From: Neopestalotiopsis rosae
Lineage: Eukaryota > Ascomycota > Sordariomycetes > Amphisphaeriales > Sporocadaceae
Length of the DNA stretch: 64,000 nucleotides
Direction of reading: 5' to 3'
Assembly (NCBI GenBank): GCA_023078685.1
Contig: JALGAS010000002.1
Span: 2,604,001 to 2,668,000, forward strand
How positions within the stretch are numbered: position 1 is the first letter of the stretch; every line of letters begins with the position of its first letter. The translations under genes were made by a program, and so were the position numbers. The notes under the pieces are model-generated. The model was given only the letters and a program-made list of their open reading frames with translations. It made no database searches and had not been told where the DNA came from. Shown here in pieces: positions 11,745 to 23,015 of this stretch.

Positions 11745-13516
11745 ATGCCACAATATGTCGAATTAGACGAAATCCAGTTACTCGCGCCAAACCTAGGTCT
11801 ATCCTTGTCCGTATCGTCTCATCTGTTCGTTTCCAACAACGCCGACTTGGAATTGGACTGCCAACGCCTCTACGATTCTGTGCGAGCCAAACAACTATGG
11901 TTCTTGCCGCCAAGTATCTTCTACCTTCAGCTAAAAATGCGAGTTGGTGATCGAGAAATGCATACGGTCCTCCCGGAAAGTAATTTTCTCGAATACTGTG
12001 CCAATACGATATGTCTCTCAACTGTGAGTTACAGCCACTGCTTCTTTGACCGTGAACATACATTAAGACCTAGTAGTTATGGGACCAGCTTGGCCTGTCT
12101 ATCAATTGCACAGCAGTACACTACAAGACCGAACATGAGGATGACCCAAATTTGTTCTTTGAAGTTGAGCAACCGGATAAGTCCTTTGCTTTACTATCAC
12201 CACCCTCTGTTCAGACAAGCACAGTACATGGCCTTACTTGTTCCCTGGACTATGACTGGATCTCTGTACCAATTCAGGATCAGAGAACAGTCGACAGCAG
12301 CATGGATATAGATCCTGAAGAATGCCTGGACCCTGATGACAACTCGATATATACATGTCAAGAAGATGCTTGGAATGACGCACATACGGAAAATCAAACC
12401 ACGGCTATTGAGTCGAGCGAACATTTCATGGTGGACGAAGATACCACGAAAGACACGAATTCAAGTGCAGAATATCTTCACACTGTTGTCCAGTTGGCAT
12501 TGGCCTCACTTCACAAGATCTTTGGCGTCAAAAAGAGATTTCTGGGCATTCGCTCAGGGGACCCAATCTCTCCATCATTGCTGGAGCTAGCACCATGTGT
12601 ATGCAATACAAGCTACATACAGGTCAGTCGTATTTCTGGTGCATTGCTTCTTCTATCAGAAAATCGGCTCGAACTCTTTGCTGAAATTTCTGCCCAGACT
12701 GTAGCGATTTATGCGAGCCACTTCTCTGCCATAGCCGACATTATCGCAGATGCCAGTGCATGGCGACCATCCTTGCTTGACAAGATCGTCAAATTACCCA
12801 CAGAACCTCCAGATGACCACGAAGAACCACTGCAATACCATCGTAATGATACTCGATATGCTGTACGACAAAACTTGTGGACCTTGTTACATACATCGTT
12901 AGACTGCAATACAGGCATGCGACAAGCTCTGTCAAGGGTAGATCGATCTTCTAGGCAACTCGAACTACAACACTCAGAATCTCTTCTATTCTCCGAGGAC
13001 ACTGCCGACCAATGCAATGATTATGAGATGGAAGATGTAATCGATTTATCTGAATTCCAAGTCTGGCACCAATCGAATTGCTATATTTCGCCCGAGACGT
13101 TCGACTGGGCAAGTGCAAGCCCATATGGCGAACCGGGTCTGCCAGTGAATCCGACTACTGAGCTCAATTACGAGAATCAATGGGAACCTGGCGATAGTCC
13201 CGCAAATTTCGAAAAGTCGCATCTACTAAAGAGACACACACAGAATGATGACGACGTGATGATCGATGGCACCACACGACAATCCGCGCTCCATCTATCA
13301 ACTGACCTGGACTATGACGATGCATGTAGAACTGAATTCACTCATTACGAGCAGCAAAGATGCCACAATGCGGACAATCTGGCCCATCAGTCACTGGTTG
13401 AGTATGGCGATGGCGATGAAGATTGGGATGATGCGGAATTTGAACATTACGAAACGAGCCAAGAGTCCAACGCAGCTTGTGAGATGACAGCCTACCCACC
13501 AGATCCTCTCATCTAG
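11745..13516 (+). CDS. Acidic orphan protein, 572 aa
   Basis: Two exons, 11745-12023 and 12077-13516, separated by a 53-nt intron (GTGAGT donor, phase 0). The acceptor is a tandem TAGTAG: using the first AG would place TAG in frame at once, so only the second gives an open reading frame. Residues 1-150 look folded (MPQYVELDEIQLLAPN; LWDQLGLSIN after the junction). Residues 240-400 are helical and moderately hydrophobic. The last 170 residues are acidic and aromatic (DEDWDDAEFEHYE). There is no signal peptide or membrane span. The ORF splits into two overlapping frames until the intron is removed. I do not recognise the family and propose no function. Confidence 0.75.
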
Positions 13517-13885
13517 CCACTCGTTCGACATATCAGGTCTTCATGGTAAAAGCAAGCGCAATCTATTGTAGGGAAGCCAAGAACGAAAGGGCATAATTGT
13601 AAAGTCTTGAATATAATCATACAGATCTAGCAGTTGCGACGTCATGTTGTTCCGACACCGTAGTAAATTCCAATCCATACTTCATGAAAATACTGTTGGC
13701 GTCCATCTTTGTTGGAAAATTTCGTCATTGGCTTTACGCTGTCAACAGTTCCACAGCCCGTGTTCTTGCACACCAGCATAATCCAGGCACTTCCGGAGGC
13801 TTCCAGATCGATGGTCCTCTTCTTGGAGCAATTCGCGGCTGATGCAGGAGGCCGAGATGGTGCGACCCACGATTAGGGTAGCTCA
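13517..13885. other. 3' spacer between converging genes
   Basis: A 369-bp stretch holding the 3' untranslated regions of the acidic orphan (+) and the small membrane protein (-). It is AT-rich at 13540-13690. No further gene is seen. Confidence 0.5.
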
Positions 13886-14158
13886 CTATCTTGCTGCTGG
13901 TGGTTTCGCGGGACCCTTCTTGTCGTCCTTCTTCTTCTTCTTTTTCTGTTCCGGCTTCAATGTTGCGTAGTGGATGTACCAGTGGAGTGTGATTTGCAAC
14001 CCAAGGACAACAAGTACGACGAGTAGTTGCGCAAAAAGAAAAGGCTGATCGTTCAAGACGGCAACGGCTTCTGGGGTGGCACCAATCTTGAGAAACCAGC
14101 CAAACTGTCCACCGCCATTGATGTCGTTTCCATTTGCATCTCGAACCAAAGCGGCCAT
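13886..14158 (-). CDS. Small single-pass membrane protein, 90 aa
   Basis: A single exon from the ATG at 14158. Residues 1-40 are hydrophilic with a Gly-rich patch. One hydrophobic helix spans roughly residues 41-60 (FLFAQLLVVLVVLGLQITL) and is followed by HWYIHYAT and a Lys-rich tail with six consecutive lysines ending in a Pro/Ala stretch. The topology resembles small tail-proximal ER proteins, with the Lys tail in the cytosol. I do not recognise the family. A 261-codon ORF overlaps on the same strand in another frame (13734-14519) but is Arg/Trp/Cys-rich and looks like a shadow. Confidence 0.6.
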   Translation of the reverse strand: MAALVRDANGNDINGGGQFGWFLKIGATPEAVAVLNDQPFLFAQLLVVLVVLGLQITLHWYIHYATLKPEQKKKKKKDDKKGPAKPPAAR

Positions 14159-15219
14159 GGTGACGCGATGGATTGGTCGTCGTTATATTAAGGTGGTTGA
14201 TTTGTAAGAGCAGTGCCAGTCGTGAAGAAGAGCGCTTGCGACGTTCCTGACGTTCCTGTGCGATTCGGCGGGTATCAAATAAAAAGAACAGCAATATGGC
14301 AATTGGATTAAAGGCGTTGTATAGAAATGAGCGCGACGGGACAAGGTCAGTGTCGAGTGCACCAGTCACGAAGAGAAAGGATATATCCCAGAGATACGAC
14401 ACAAGAAAACACAAGCGAGAGAGAGAGAGAGAGGAGACGAGAAATTCCCAGACGTCAATGACAACGGCTTGGCTTGGGTAGAAAAAGTCACCCCTTGGAA
14501 CCCGAAACCACAGAGACATGGACGTCGAGGAGGCTCAAAACAGCCGCCATTCCCGCTTGGGACGCTCCTGAGGTCGTCGCGGCAAGATCCATGCGAAACT
14601 CTGGCGTTTCAGAGATGCAGCAAAGTTGACTGATTGCAACCTTGCGACGTGATTGGGTAATCGACGATGCCCGGGCGCCAAAAATAACAGATCACTCTGC
14701 AGCAGAATAATTCGTGATCGTCAAATGATCATTTACATGTTGAAGTTTATAAGAAAAGAGCCAATACGAATTTCACTGCTTTGAAATCTTTACTGCATAC
14801 CTATGTATTCACCAAGAGTTGCGTGACAAGACAACTCAAGATGCCTCTCCGATGAAGATTCCTGGGGTTGAAATACACACCTATGGAAAAGGATCCCTGC
14901 TCAAACTGCCCCTGGGGCTTCTGGAGTTTGGCGGTGGCGGATCTCAAAAGTCGTCCCACTACAGCGGTTGAGCGGCCGTATGGATTAGGTACCGCGACCT
15001 CGGGGAACGCGCCAGCTCTAAATCGGGTGCAGATCTAGTGCCCAGCTGCTGGCGGCTGAATAGTAATTCCGCGCAGTGTCATTGATGCTCGAAAAATTAT
15101 TGAAGCTATCCCATGCAAGCCAGTCTGGTCGATTAGACGAGCTATCCACCCGAACCGGAGCAGCAGCAGCAAGCAGTCCTTTGGAGCCAATTGACCAGAG
15201 CAACCCTTGGGCTCCAGCG
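14159..15219. other. Divergent promoter region upstream of uS5m
   Basis: About 1.06 kb between the small membrane protein (-) and uS5m (+). A (GA)n tract lies at 14416-14434 and an AT-rich block at 14690-14820. No supported gene is present. Confidence 0.45.
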
Positions 15220-15228
15220 ATGCGATGA
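15220..15228 (+). promoter_or_regulatory. Minimal upstream ORF overlapping the uS5m start
   Basis: The bases ATGCGATGAG contain ATG-CGA-TGA, whose stop codon overlaps the uS5m start ATG at 15225 in the ATGA arrangement. Both ATGs have G at -3. If the transcript starts upstream, ribosomes would have to leak past or reinitiate. The function is inferred. Confidence 0.4.
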
Positions 15229-16677
15229 GTGTCGCTACATCAGCACGATGCCTGCTGTCGCGGCGCTTCGCCGCCGCGGTCAAGCCGTCTGCAGCAGCAT
15301 CGGCACCACAATGCTATGCCGCCTCCTTCCATAGCTCGGCGCGTCTGGAGAAGAGGAAGAAGGCGCGTTTCGCCAGCATAAACGCTGCCGATATGGGCCT
15401 GATTGACGATCCCAATGCGTCTAGCTCCTTCAAGGCCCGACACGCCGCTCACGAGGCGGCGCACGAGAAGTTCGCCAAGGAGCAATTCATACCTTACACC
15501 CCCGAGGAGCTCGAGATCTTAAAGAAGCACTACTCCCCGGAGCAGATGGAGGCCCTCGAGGCCGGTGAGGCATCGATAGACCCGACAGATCTCTCACTCC
15601 AAGGTCGCATGAGGGTGGATCCCTACAAGATACCCTATCTCGACGACTTCAGCCGTCTCGTGCCCACCATCGACAGGCAACCCAAGAAGGCTGTGCAACC
15701 CGTGCAAAAGACGAGATGGTTGACGGACGAGGAACACTTGTTGGAGATCTTCCATGGCCAGGACGAGCATCTCAAGCCACTGCTGTCCCGGCTCAAAATC
15801 ACCGAAGAGGAATGGGCAGCAAAGTCGCCAGCATCGAAGAAGTACCATCTGGACAAAGTCAAGGAAGCCATTAGAAAGCAACAAGAGCTCGAGTCCGTCC
15901 CCGAAGTCGTCAGAGCTCAGGAGCACATGACTGAACGGACCATGCTCAATGATGGAAGCAAACCCTCAAACTCGGCAGTAGCACCAGGCCTGGGCAAGAA
16001 TATCCCGGGAATCAGTGGTGTTTACACCAGTCCCATCGACCCAGAGGACGAAGGTTTGGATAACGATGGTACATGGCAAGATCTCAAGAAACAGACTGGC
16101 ATGACAGTCAAGCAGATGAAAGACCTCACCGTCAAGATCCTAGTGATGCGAATGGTCCACAATCAAACTCGTCTCGGAAAGATTCGAAGTATCTGGGTTA
16201 TGGCAATCGCAGGCAACAAGGATGGACGTCTTGGGCTTGGCGTGGCAAAGTCTGTAGAGAACGGTGTCGCCACACAAAAGGCCAAGCTGCTGGCTATCAG
16301 GAACATGCAGCCCATTCGCCGGTACGAGCAGAGAACGATTCACGGTGATGTTGAGGCCAAGGTTGGCGCAACTATAGTGAGGCTGCAAGCCCGCCCGCCA
16401 GGTATGCCCCATTCCACACTCACAACATGTTGATATCTTGCTAATAATCCTTGCAGGATTTGGTCTCCGAGTCCCTGCCCGTCTCTATGAGATGTTCCGC
16501 GCCTGTGGTATCCACGACATTGCCGGCAGCATGCCGCGCTCGAGAAACCCCATGAACTCGGTCAAGGCCGCGTACCAGGCCCTGATTAACCAGAAAGATC
16601 CCAACGAGATCGCCATCGGAAGGGGCAAGAAGCTCGTCGACGTACGAAACGTGTACTATGGCGGCAACGTGTTATAA
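15225..16677 (+). CDS. MRPS5: Mitochondrial small-subunit ribosomal protein uS5m
   Basis: Component of the mitochondrial 37S small subunit. Exons 15225-16401 and 16457-16677 give 465 aa; the 55-nt intron (GTATGC donor, TTGCAG acceptor) splits a Gly codon. The ATG at 15225 is chosen because the longer frame starts upstream only at a TTG. Residues 1-45 form an Arg/Ser/Ala-rich targeting sequence. Residues 50-290 are a fungal-specific charged region. The double-stranded RNA-binding S5 domain begins at about 295 (VKILVMRMVHNQTRLGKI, then GNKDGRLGLGVAKS). The C-terminal S5 domain spans the junction (VRLQARPPGFGLRVPAR and ACGIHDIAGSMPRSRNPMNSV). The order of domains and the length fit fungal uS5m. 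Confidence 0.95.
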
Positions 16678-17352
16678 AATCATCATAAATCACCACTTGT
16701 ATCAAAAAAAGCTGTAGATATAAGGAACTTCATCCAAAGCATGTGTAAGAAACTCCACAAGCAGTGTGGTGTATTGTATAAGTAATTCAAACTTGGGGCC
16801 GCATTGATGGTCCAAATGAAAATTCCCCAAGCGTCATGACTACTATCCGTCTCATTCCTCTACTCTATTGAGTCCTGTTTGACCGCAGACCAGAGTTTCA
16901 ATTGGCTTGCCACTTGACTTGGTGCGTGCAAGCCAGACATGCCCCATTGCCGGCGCAATCATAAGTGCTCCTTCGTCCAAAAAGTGGCCAATACGAAGCG
17001 GGAAGTCGGTCGCTTCGGCCACCGTGACTGGATCTGTTTGCTGGCCAGAAACGAACCTGCTGGATCCGGTCCTTGGAATTTCGCGTAGATCTCCATCCTC
17101 GCGTCGCGGCAGAGAGTTATGTGCCCTGTCCAGAGAATTGCATACGTACTGCTGCTTTACATTGTTGAGCATAGCTTCCACCAGCATAGACCGTAAGTAT
17201 AGCCTGTCCCTGTGTATTTCCATGTAATATCTGGATGTTGGTAGATGTGATGCGTAGAGAGGGGAGCAGCAACGCAGTTTGTACTATAGAATGTTGTGCT
17301 TTTTGTATGCGTGTCCATAGCTGAAAAAGTTCTCGTCTCTTTTTCGCACAGC
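16678..17352. other. Spacer between uS5m and Dad3, one doubtful ORF
   Basis: The two genes converge here. A 123-codon minus-strand ORF (16852-17223) contains a plausible stretch (DFPLRIGHFLDEGALMIAPAMGHVWLART), but its ends look random and no family is recognised. It may be a decayed fragment or chance. Confidence 0.4.
16852..17223 (-). CDS. Doubtful 123-codon ORF
   Basis: An ATG-initiated frame with mixed composition between two converging genes. The central 60 residues read like a globular fragment; the N-terminal third does not. There is no signal, membrane span or known motif, and it lacks introns. It is kept only so that the spacer is fully described. Confidence 0.15.
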   Translation of the reverse strand: MEIHRDRLYLRSMLVEAMLNNVKQQYVCNSLDRAHNSLPRREDGDLREIPRTGSSRFVSGQQTDPVTVAEATDFPLRIGHFLDEGALMIAPAMGHVWLARTKSSGKPIETLVCGQTGLNRVEE

Positions 17353-17687
17353 TCAGCGGCCCTGATCACCCCAGGCAATCTCCTGCTGCAGCACGATGCT
17401 GTAAACGGAGGCCTTGAGCAGGGTAAAGACGAGACTCGTCTTGCGCTCGAGCTCGCGCAGGCCGTCGAGGATCTCGGTCGTGGGCTGGTTGGCCATGGTG
17501 TCGAGAATGGAAGCGAGCTATTTGCGTCAGCATATATTGCAACGTTGAGCTGAACATGGTCATTTCAGGGCCAAATGCTTACCTTCTTCATGTTCTCTGC
17601 TAGTCGCTCGTACTCCTCCAGCACCTCCTGCTCCATGGGCGAGAGCTCGGGTGGGGAGAGGAGCGGGTTGGCCTGCGCTTGATCCAT
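17353..17687 (-). CDS. DAD3: DASH complex subunit Dad3
   Basis: Subunit of the DASH/Dam1 ring that couples kinetochores to spindle microtubules in fungi. Exons 17687-17583 and 17517-17353 give 89 aa; the 65-nt intron (GTAAGC donor, AATAG acceptor) is phase 0. The conserved core is plain: LSPMEQEVLEEYERLAENMKK in exon 1, then TTEILDGLRELERKTSLVFT and LLKASVYSIVLQQE in exon 2. The family is all-helical and about 85-100 residues long, which fits. The gene is too short in each exon to appear as one long ORF. Confidence 0.93.
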
Positions 17688-18686
17688 TCTCCTTGAGTGC
17701 CTTGTGTTATTGTATGGTGTATCGATTGGTGTTTGTTGGCGCTTCTTTGTCTTTGTATGGTATCGCGTCTTTTGCTTGCAATGTCGTCAATAGCTCCGAG
17801 GCGTTGGGTACGGGCGCGTAACATTTGTAGGTGATTGGGTTTACCCTTTGGGTCGCGCATTAGTGCGAGGGTCCTGCCTTAGTGCTGGGTCGCTCCGCTA
17901 ATTCCTATGCTCAGAGCTTATTGCACTTACTATAATGCCCCGCGAGCAGTTTATTCTTGGAATTCGTAGCATGACAATTATTTGCGGATGTTTTCCGTGT
18001 AGTTGTAAGTAGCTGTGACTAAATACAGAATCATGAGCAAATCATATATGACAAATAGGTCGTACAGCATAATCAAGAATAAATGACTGCGAGACAAGAC
18101 TTGCCCTGTCTATAGTCTCAACTTGGTGAGAACTAAATCGTTTTGGCAAAGCGTAATCATATACCCGTGCTTATACTATAGCACAACGGCCCGAACGTTC
18201 TCACGAGCAGGCCACAGGTATGTCGATGCTACCGACATTTCTCGAGGTGGGAGAGCTTGAACGTGGCTATGCATTCTGTATACCTTGGACAGCATGCAGA
18301 TGATCAGACTCTCGTGCGTGTGCTACAACTACAGCCTCGATTCTTGTCCAACCGCTCGGTGCCTATCATGCGCGCTGAGCCGCCGGGCCGCTGCCCACCC
18401 TTGACGCTGTGATGGATCGGGAGGGAACACATTCGCCCCCTCAGATGCAGGTCTGGCAGGGGTTCTTCGAGATCCCCCATCTGCCGAGTCTGCCTGTTGG
18501 TATTCGTACATAATGTTGCTACTGGGCGTAGCCATGGTATCCTGATCTGTAGACTTTGTTCCATCGAAGGAAAGCCGATTTCTCGATACCTCACGATGTG
18601 TTTAGTTGTATAGACGGATCTTACTCCTTTTTATCTTATTTGACCTTTGGTTTGTTTTGCAATATTTATTCTTCTATATCTTGGCT
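17688..18686. other. Divergent spacer between Dad3 and the NLR-like gene
   Basis: About 1 kb, AT-rich from 17930 to 18180. The short ORFs at 18304-18594 and 17600-17860 have no coding character. It probably holds both promoters. I see no RNA gene. Confidence 0.45.
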
Positions 18687-21600
18687 ATGGATCCTCTGTC
18701 TGCCCTTGGGGCGGCGGCAGCCAGTGCTCAGTTTGTGGGCTACGCTGTCCAGGGAGCTCTGGGGATTCACAAGATATGGCGGGAAATGAAAGATGCGCCG
18801 GCTGGAATAGAAGAGCTACTCAATCATGTAAGCACTCACAAACTGTTGGACCCTGATATTTTCTTCTTCCCTTTATCCAGTTTCTTGGCATGTTCTTTCA
18901 CTTTGCTAGAGGACTCTAATGGAGAGTCTTTGTCATTATAACCTCTCTGCCCTCGAGAGTCAAGGCTTCAATAACAGCAAACCGTTTTTCTGTGTATACT
19001 CAGATATCCATTATGACGCAGAACACGATCGACTGACATGGCTTGACTCATAAGGTTCAAGGAGAAATCACAAGTTTCAGTAGGCTCATTGATGCGAAGT
19101 CACCCCTTGCTTATCAACTTTCCAATGAACAAAGGAAACACCTTGCACCCTTTGCGACGGATGCAGCGGGAGCAATCATACGTATGGAGAGCATCCTGCG
19201 GCCTTTAGCAACTGAGCTTGACCAACTGAAGGGCCAACATGGTCTCCAAAAACGCTTCCAACGCTCGTGGGCGAAGATTATGACAATGAAGACTTTGAAA
19301 GATATCAGGGCGAATCTCGAGGTTGTCGAGAGGCTAAATCGCACCTTGAGTCGAGAACTTGAAATATCTGGTCTGATTACACAATCATCATTGCTGTCAG
19401 TAGAACCACTAAACACTCTTTTCGAGCCCATGTGTTGACAGTATCAAAAAGAGATCAAAACTCTCAGATCATTTTGACGACATCTTCCATGTCTACCCGC
19501 CTCGATATGGCCAACAGATCAATTCAGGACGTTCAAAGCTCGCAGCTCCGAGCAGAAAGCATCTTGGCCGAAAAGCTGGGTGTTTTAGAACAAGGAAGCA
19601 CAAGCTCTGCGCAACTTTTAAATTTAATTCACAACGAACTAGTGCTTCAACGATCTCGCCCTCATAGCCAAACAATAACTGACCGCCACAGCAATACTAT
19701 CTCATCACTGACTACTTCTCGCCTCGAAGATTCCCATTCAATCAGCAGCAGCTCATATAAGCCCTTGATATGCGCTTGCAGAAGAAGACCAACGCACAAA
19801 GAAAAGTTGATGAGATCTCCTCGCGACCATAGACAGACACGTCTATGTCCACTACATGGCCCTGTCCGGACTTGGGGCTATCATGCCACAGCGAACCTGA
19901 GCCCCTTCCTTAACGGCGCTCTGGAGCTCACACTCGGCTTTCTCACCACTCGCCGGGGTTTCTCCATATTGCCGCCGTTACACTATCATGCCACGGTCAA
20001 GCGTTCGGAAAGCCATTTATTTGAATGGTTCGACGGAATCCAGAGTGTTCTGCGCCACCGAGCCTTGATTCTACGCCAGGAGGGTCTCAGATCCCAAAAG
20101 TTACAGTGGTACCCTCTTCCGAGTCGCCAATTGGCACGTGTCACTGAGCGTATGTCGTATCTTGTTGAAGGCATCCGCCGATCCATTGCGCTCGGCTTGG
20201 CGTCCGGGTCGGATACCGATGAAAACGGGCGGACTTTGCTTTTCGTGAGTCACCTGGTTTGGTTAACGAGTCTTGCTTGTTAACGTCAACGAAAGGAAAT
20301 CTTCTGGTTATTGGTGCTTCTGGGGCCTGAACGGAGCCATGTCACCAAAGAAATCATTGAGCTCTTGCGGCTGGCTAGCGTATCAGATGTCGACATTGGT
20401 GCAACTACTGACATCTGTACCTGGACGGAATTCACGCCCGGGAAACTTACGGTGCCAACTGCATTCTTATTTCATGAATTTAGGCTCTATGACCTCAACC
20501 AAGAGATCTACAGGGAATTTGTCAATTTTGACAGTCTGCTCGACCCGAACACATCTCCTACGAGTAATCACACCACCCGGGAGTTCTTGGAACTTTTACT
20601 TGACAATCCGGACATCGCTGAAGGTTTGGCACCCTATAAGTTGATGCATTAGAACCCGATGTCGCAGTTTGCTGATTCTATTTGTAGCTGCGGGTTATCC
20701 GGAATTTTCCATGGCTATCCTCCGCAGATCGCTTCCAGATACCATGAGACTTGCACAACAGGCAAAGGGAGATGTACAACACAATACCAACTTCTGGGGG
20801 CCTGAACTTGCGCTCGGATGGCCTGAGGGCCTGCGGTTCCTAGTCGAAGAAGGGTTCAACGTCCAGCGCGGCTTACAAATGGCAGCCGAACTAGGTGATA
20901 CTGAGTCGGCGGAGATTCTCTTGACGACAAAACGTCCATTGGTGTCCCCGCATGACAACAGTTCTTTTCACAACTCGAGACATGAATGGCTTATTGCTGT
21001 ACTCGCAGAGACTGGCAACGACGACGTGTTCCAGATGTATGTCGAGGAAGTATGGCGCAGGGGGTACGAGCTACAGACGCTTGCTCTGCCGCACTTTGAA
21101 GAAGATGAAATCGACGAGATGACCCTCGACGAGATCTCTTCCTGGATGGGTAATTCCCGAGCCGTGCAATTGCTCTCTCAGAGAATGAGTATTCCGCCCT
21201 ACCTCGGGGAGGCTCTGACGGCCCTGCCACACTATATACTTGCTTTCACAGTTGGTAATGAGCGTGCTCGCATCCACCAGACTCTGCATGAAATTGGGTG
21301 GGTAGATGTAGATGCTGGCTACGAGTATGGTCGTACGCCTCTCATCGAATTATGCCGTCGTAAGTTGCCCAACATGGACTGCGAATGTGTATATATTTGT
21401 CCGTGAAGAGATGAGATAGGCTAACAGGTTCACTCTCACAAGATTTCGTCGCTGACTTGTACGGGGAAAACTTGCAGAATTGGTTGGATTTGATTCTGTG
21501 GTTTATCGAAAAGGGCGCGAACCCATACTTTCCAGCAAGTGAGGAGAAGAGATTGTTCTGGCCTCATCTTCAATTCTACCTAGCCGCAGCATATCCCGCC

Positions 21601-22712
21601 GTAAGCTCGGTCAAGTCGAGAATCACGAGAAGGTTGCGCTCAAAGATCCTCGAGTCTTGTGATGCCCCCGTGGTCTCTGACGGATGCAAATGTTTCTGCT
21701 CAACAAAGGGCTGCATCGCGCCCTCCCTGCTATGGCGCTGCCAACCACTTGGGCACGACTCCAACCACGCGAATTGCATACATCTTGATCGACGCAAGTG
21801 GCTCGGACTGCGAGACTGGGTAACGGCCTGGAAGCTACCCAAGATTGAGAGGCAGCGAAGTTACCGGGAAATCTGCCGGCTTGAGGTTTTTGAGCGCCTG
21901 GGGGCTAGACATACATGTTGCGCAACTTACGGTCGCATTGCCTGGGACGTCCAGGATGAAGAGATTGATCTTGCCGAAGAGTTGTATCAAAGCAGCGACG
22001 AAATTGCCGAGATTCGCGACGAAGACAGACCTTTGGCCGAACAAGTCCATCTGGCCATGTTTTGGTACAGGCAGTTGCATAAAGTGCTTCGCTTTGTAAG
22101 TATACTGCAGGCTTTCCCCCTTTGCTTCCGATTATTTTATCGCGGCCCGGTGTACGAACCGAGATCCAGTTTCTATACCTGGTCCCTGCATGCCTCACAA
22201 GACAATTCGAAACGCTAACACGTTTGTCTCATTAGATGCCACTTCATGTATTCTGGAAAATGTGGTGGGCAATGGCTGATCATGTTCTCCTCGCCCTTCG
22301 GGCTGAGGAAGCATGTCGGTTTCCACGTTGGACCGTGGACAGAAGCTGCTACGTAGAGGGGCGGCGCTGGGCTAAGGAATACCCTCTGATCAAGGATCAA
22401 ACAGAGGAACGCAAGAAGAAGATCACTCAGAATAGAGAAGATCGATGGGCTGAGGATCTCGAGGGCGCCGGGTATGGAAAATGGGACATTAAGGACGTTA
22501 TTGACGGCAACAAGGATGGGAAATGGGGCTTTACGGATGTTATGAACCACCATTTTACCATGTGCTGGTTACGGGCCAAGGCGCACCGGGGTCGGGTGTT
22601 ATCGCGGAAACGGCATCGCCTGGTCGGCAAGCCGAAATTTATCGTGAAGAAAATTAAGAGTCCTGCGGCCAATGCGGAGTCTGGCTGGAGGACAGAGTCT
22701 GACGACGAATAG
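18687..22712 (+). CDS. NLR-type N-terminus plus ankyrin-like region, about 1129 aa
   Basis: Predicted exons: 18687-18827, 19055-19370, 19442-20244, 20296-20623, 20688-21359, 21443-22095 and 22236-22712. Exon joins 3/4 to 6/7 are strong (GTGAGT or GTAAG donors, phases kept). Introns 1 (227 nt) and 2 are less certain. The start MDPLSALGAAAASAQFVGYA is the typical opening of the fungal N-terminal domain seen on NACHT, ankyrin and incompatibility proteins. Residues 50-200 are a helical bundle. No Walker A motif follows, so the NTPase core is absent. The middle holds a CAC/CPLH patch. Residues about 560-800 have ankyrin-like turns (GWPEGLRFLVEEGFNVQRG; YGRTPLIELC). A Cys/His cluster lies within exon 6 (about 21660-21790) and the tail is Lys-rich. 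A role in non-self recognition is a family-level guess. Confidence 0.72.
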
Positions 22713-23015
22713 GCATAAAATCGAGACCATTTTTGAATTATGCTTCACTCAATATATATTGTTACAAAATATACAAGAATTCATCCCCCACTTAGTGATC
22801 GCGTCCGTCTCGACGGTTTACCTAATTTATACAGAATTTTGTCCTACAAGACGCCCTATAGATCGACTGGCAGTGGCTGTTGTGCTCTCATATTGTGCCT
22901 TTGGTCCCTGTCCTTGTTACCGATGCCTCTCAAATATCTCAAGATGCGCCCGATTGAGTTAAGAAGGTGCCATCTGAATAAAGACAAGATGATCAAGTAG
23001 AACGAGTTGACTCAT
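22713..23015. other. 3' spacer between converging genes
   Basis: About 300 bp, AT-rich, holding the two 3' untranslated regions. The small ORFs at 22672-23000 are not convincing. Confidence 0.5.

Noticed and set aside
13734..14519. 261-codon minus-strand ORF
   Set aside because: It overlaps the 90-residue membrane protein in another frame and is rich in Arg, Trp, Cys and Ser without a coherent domain.
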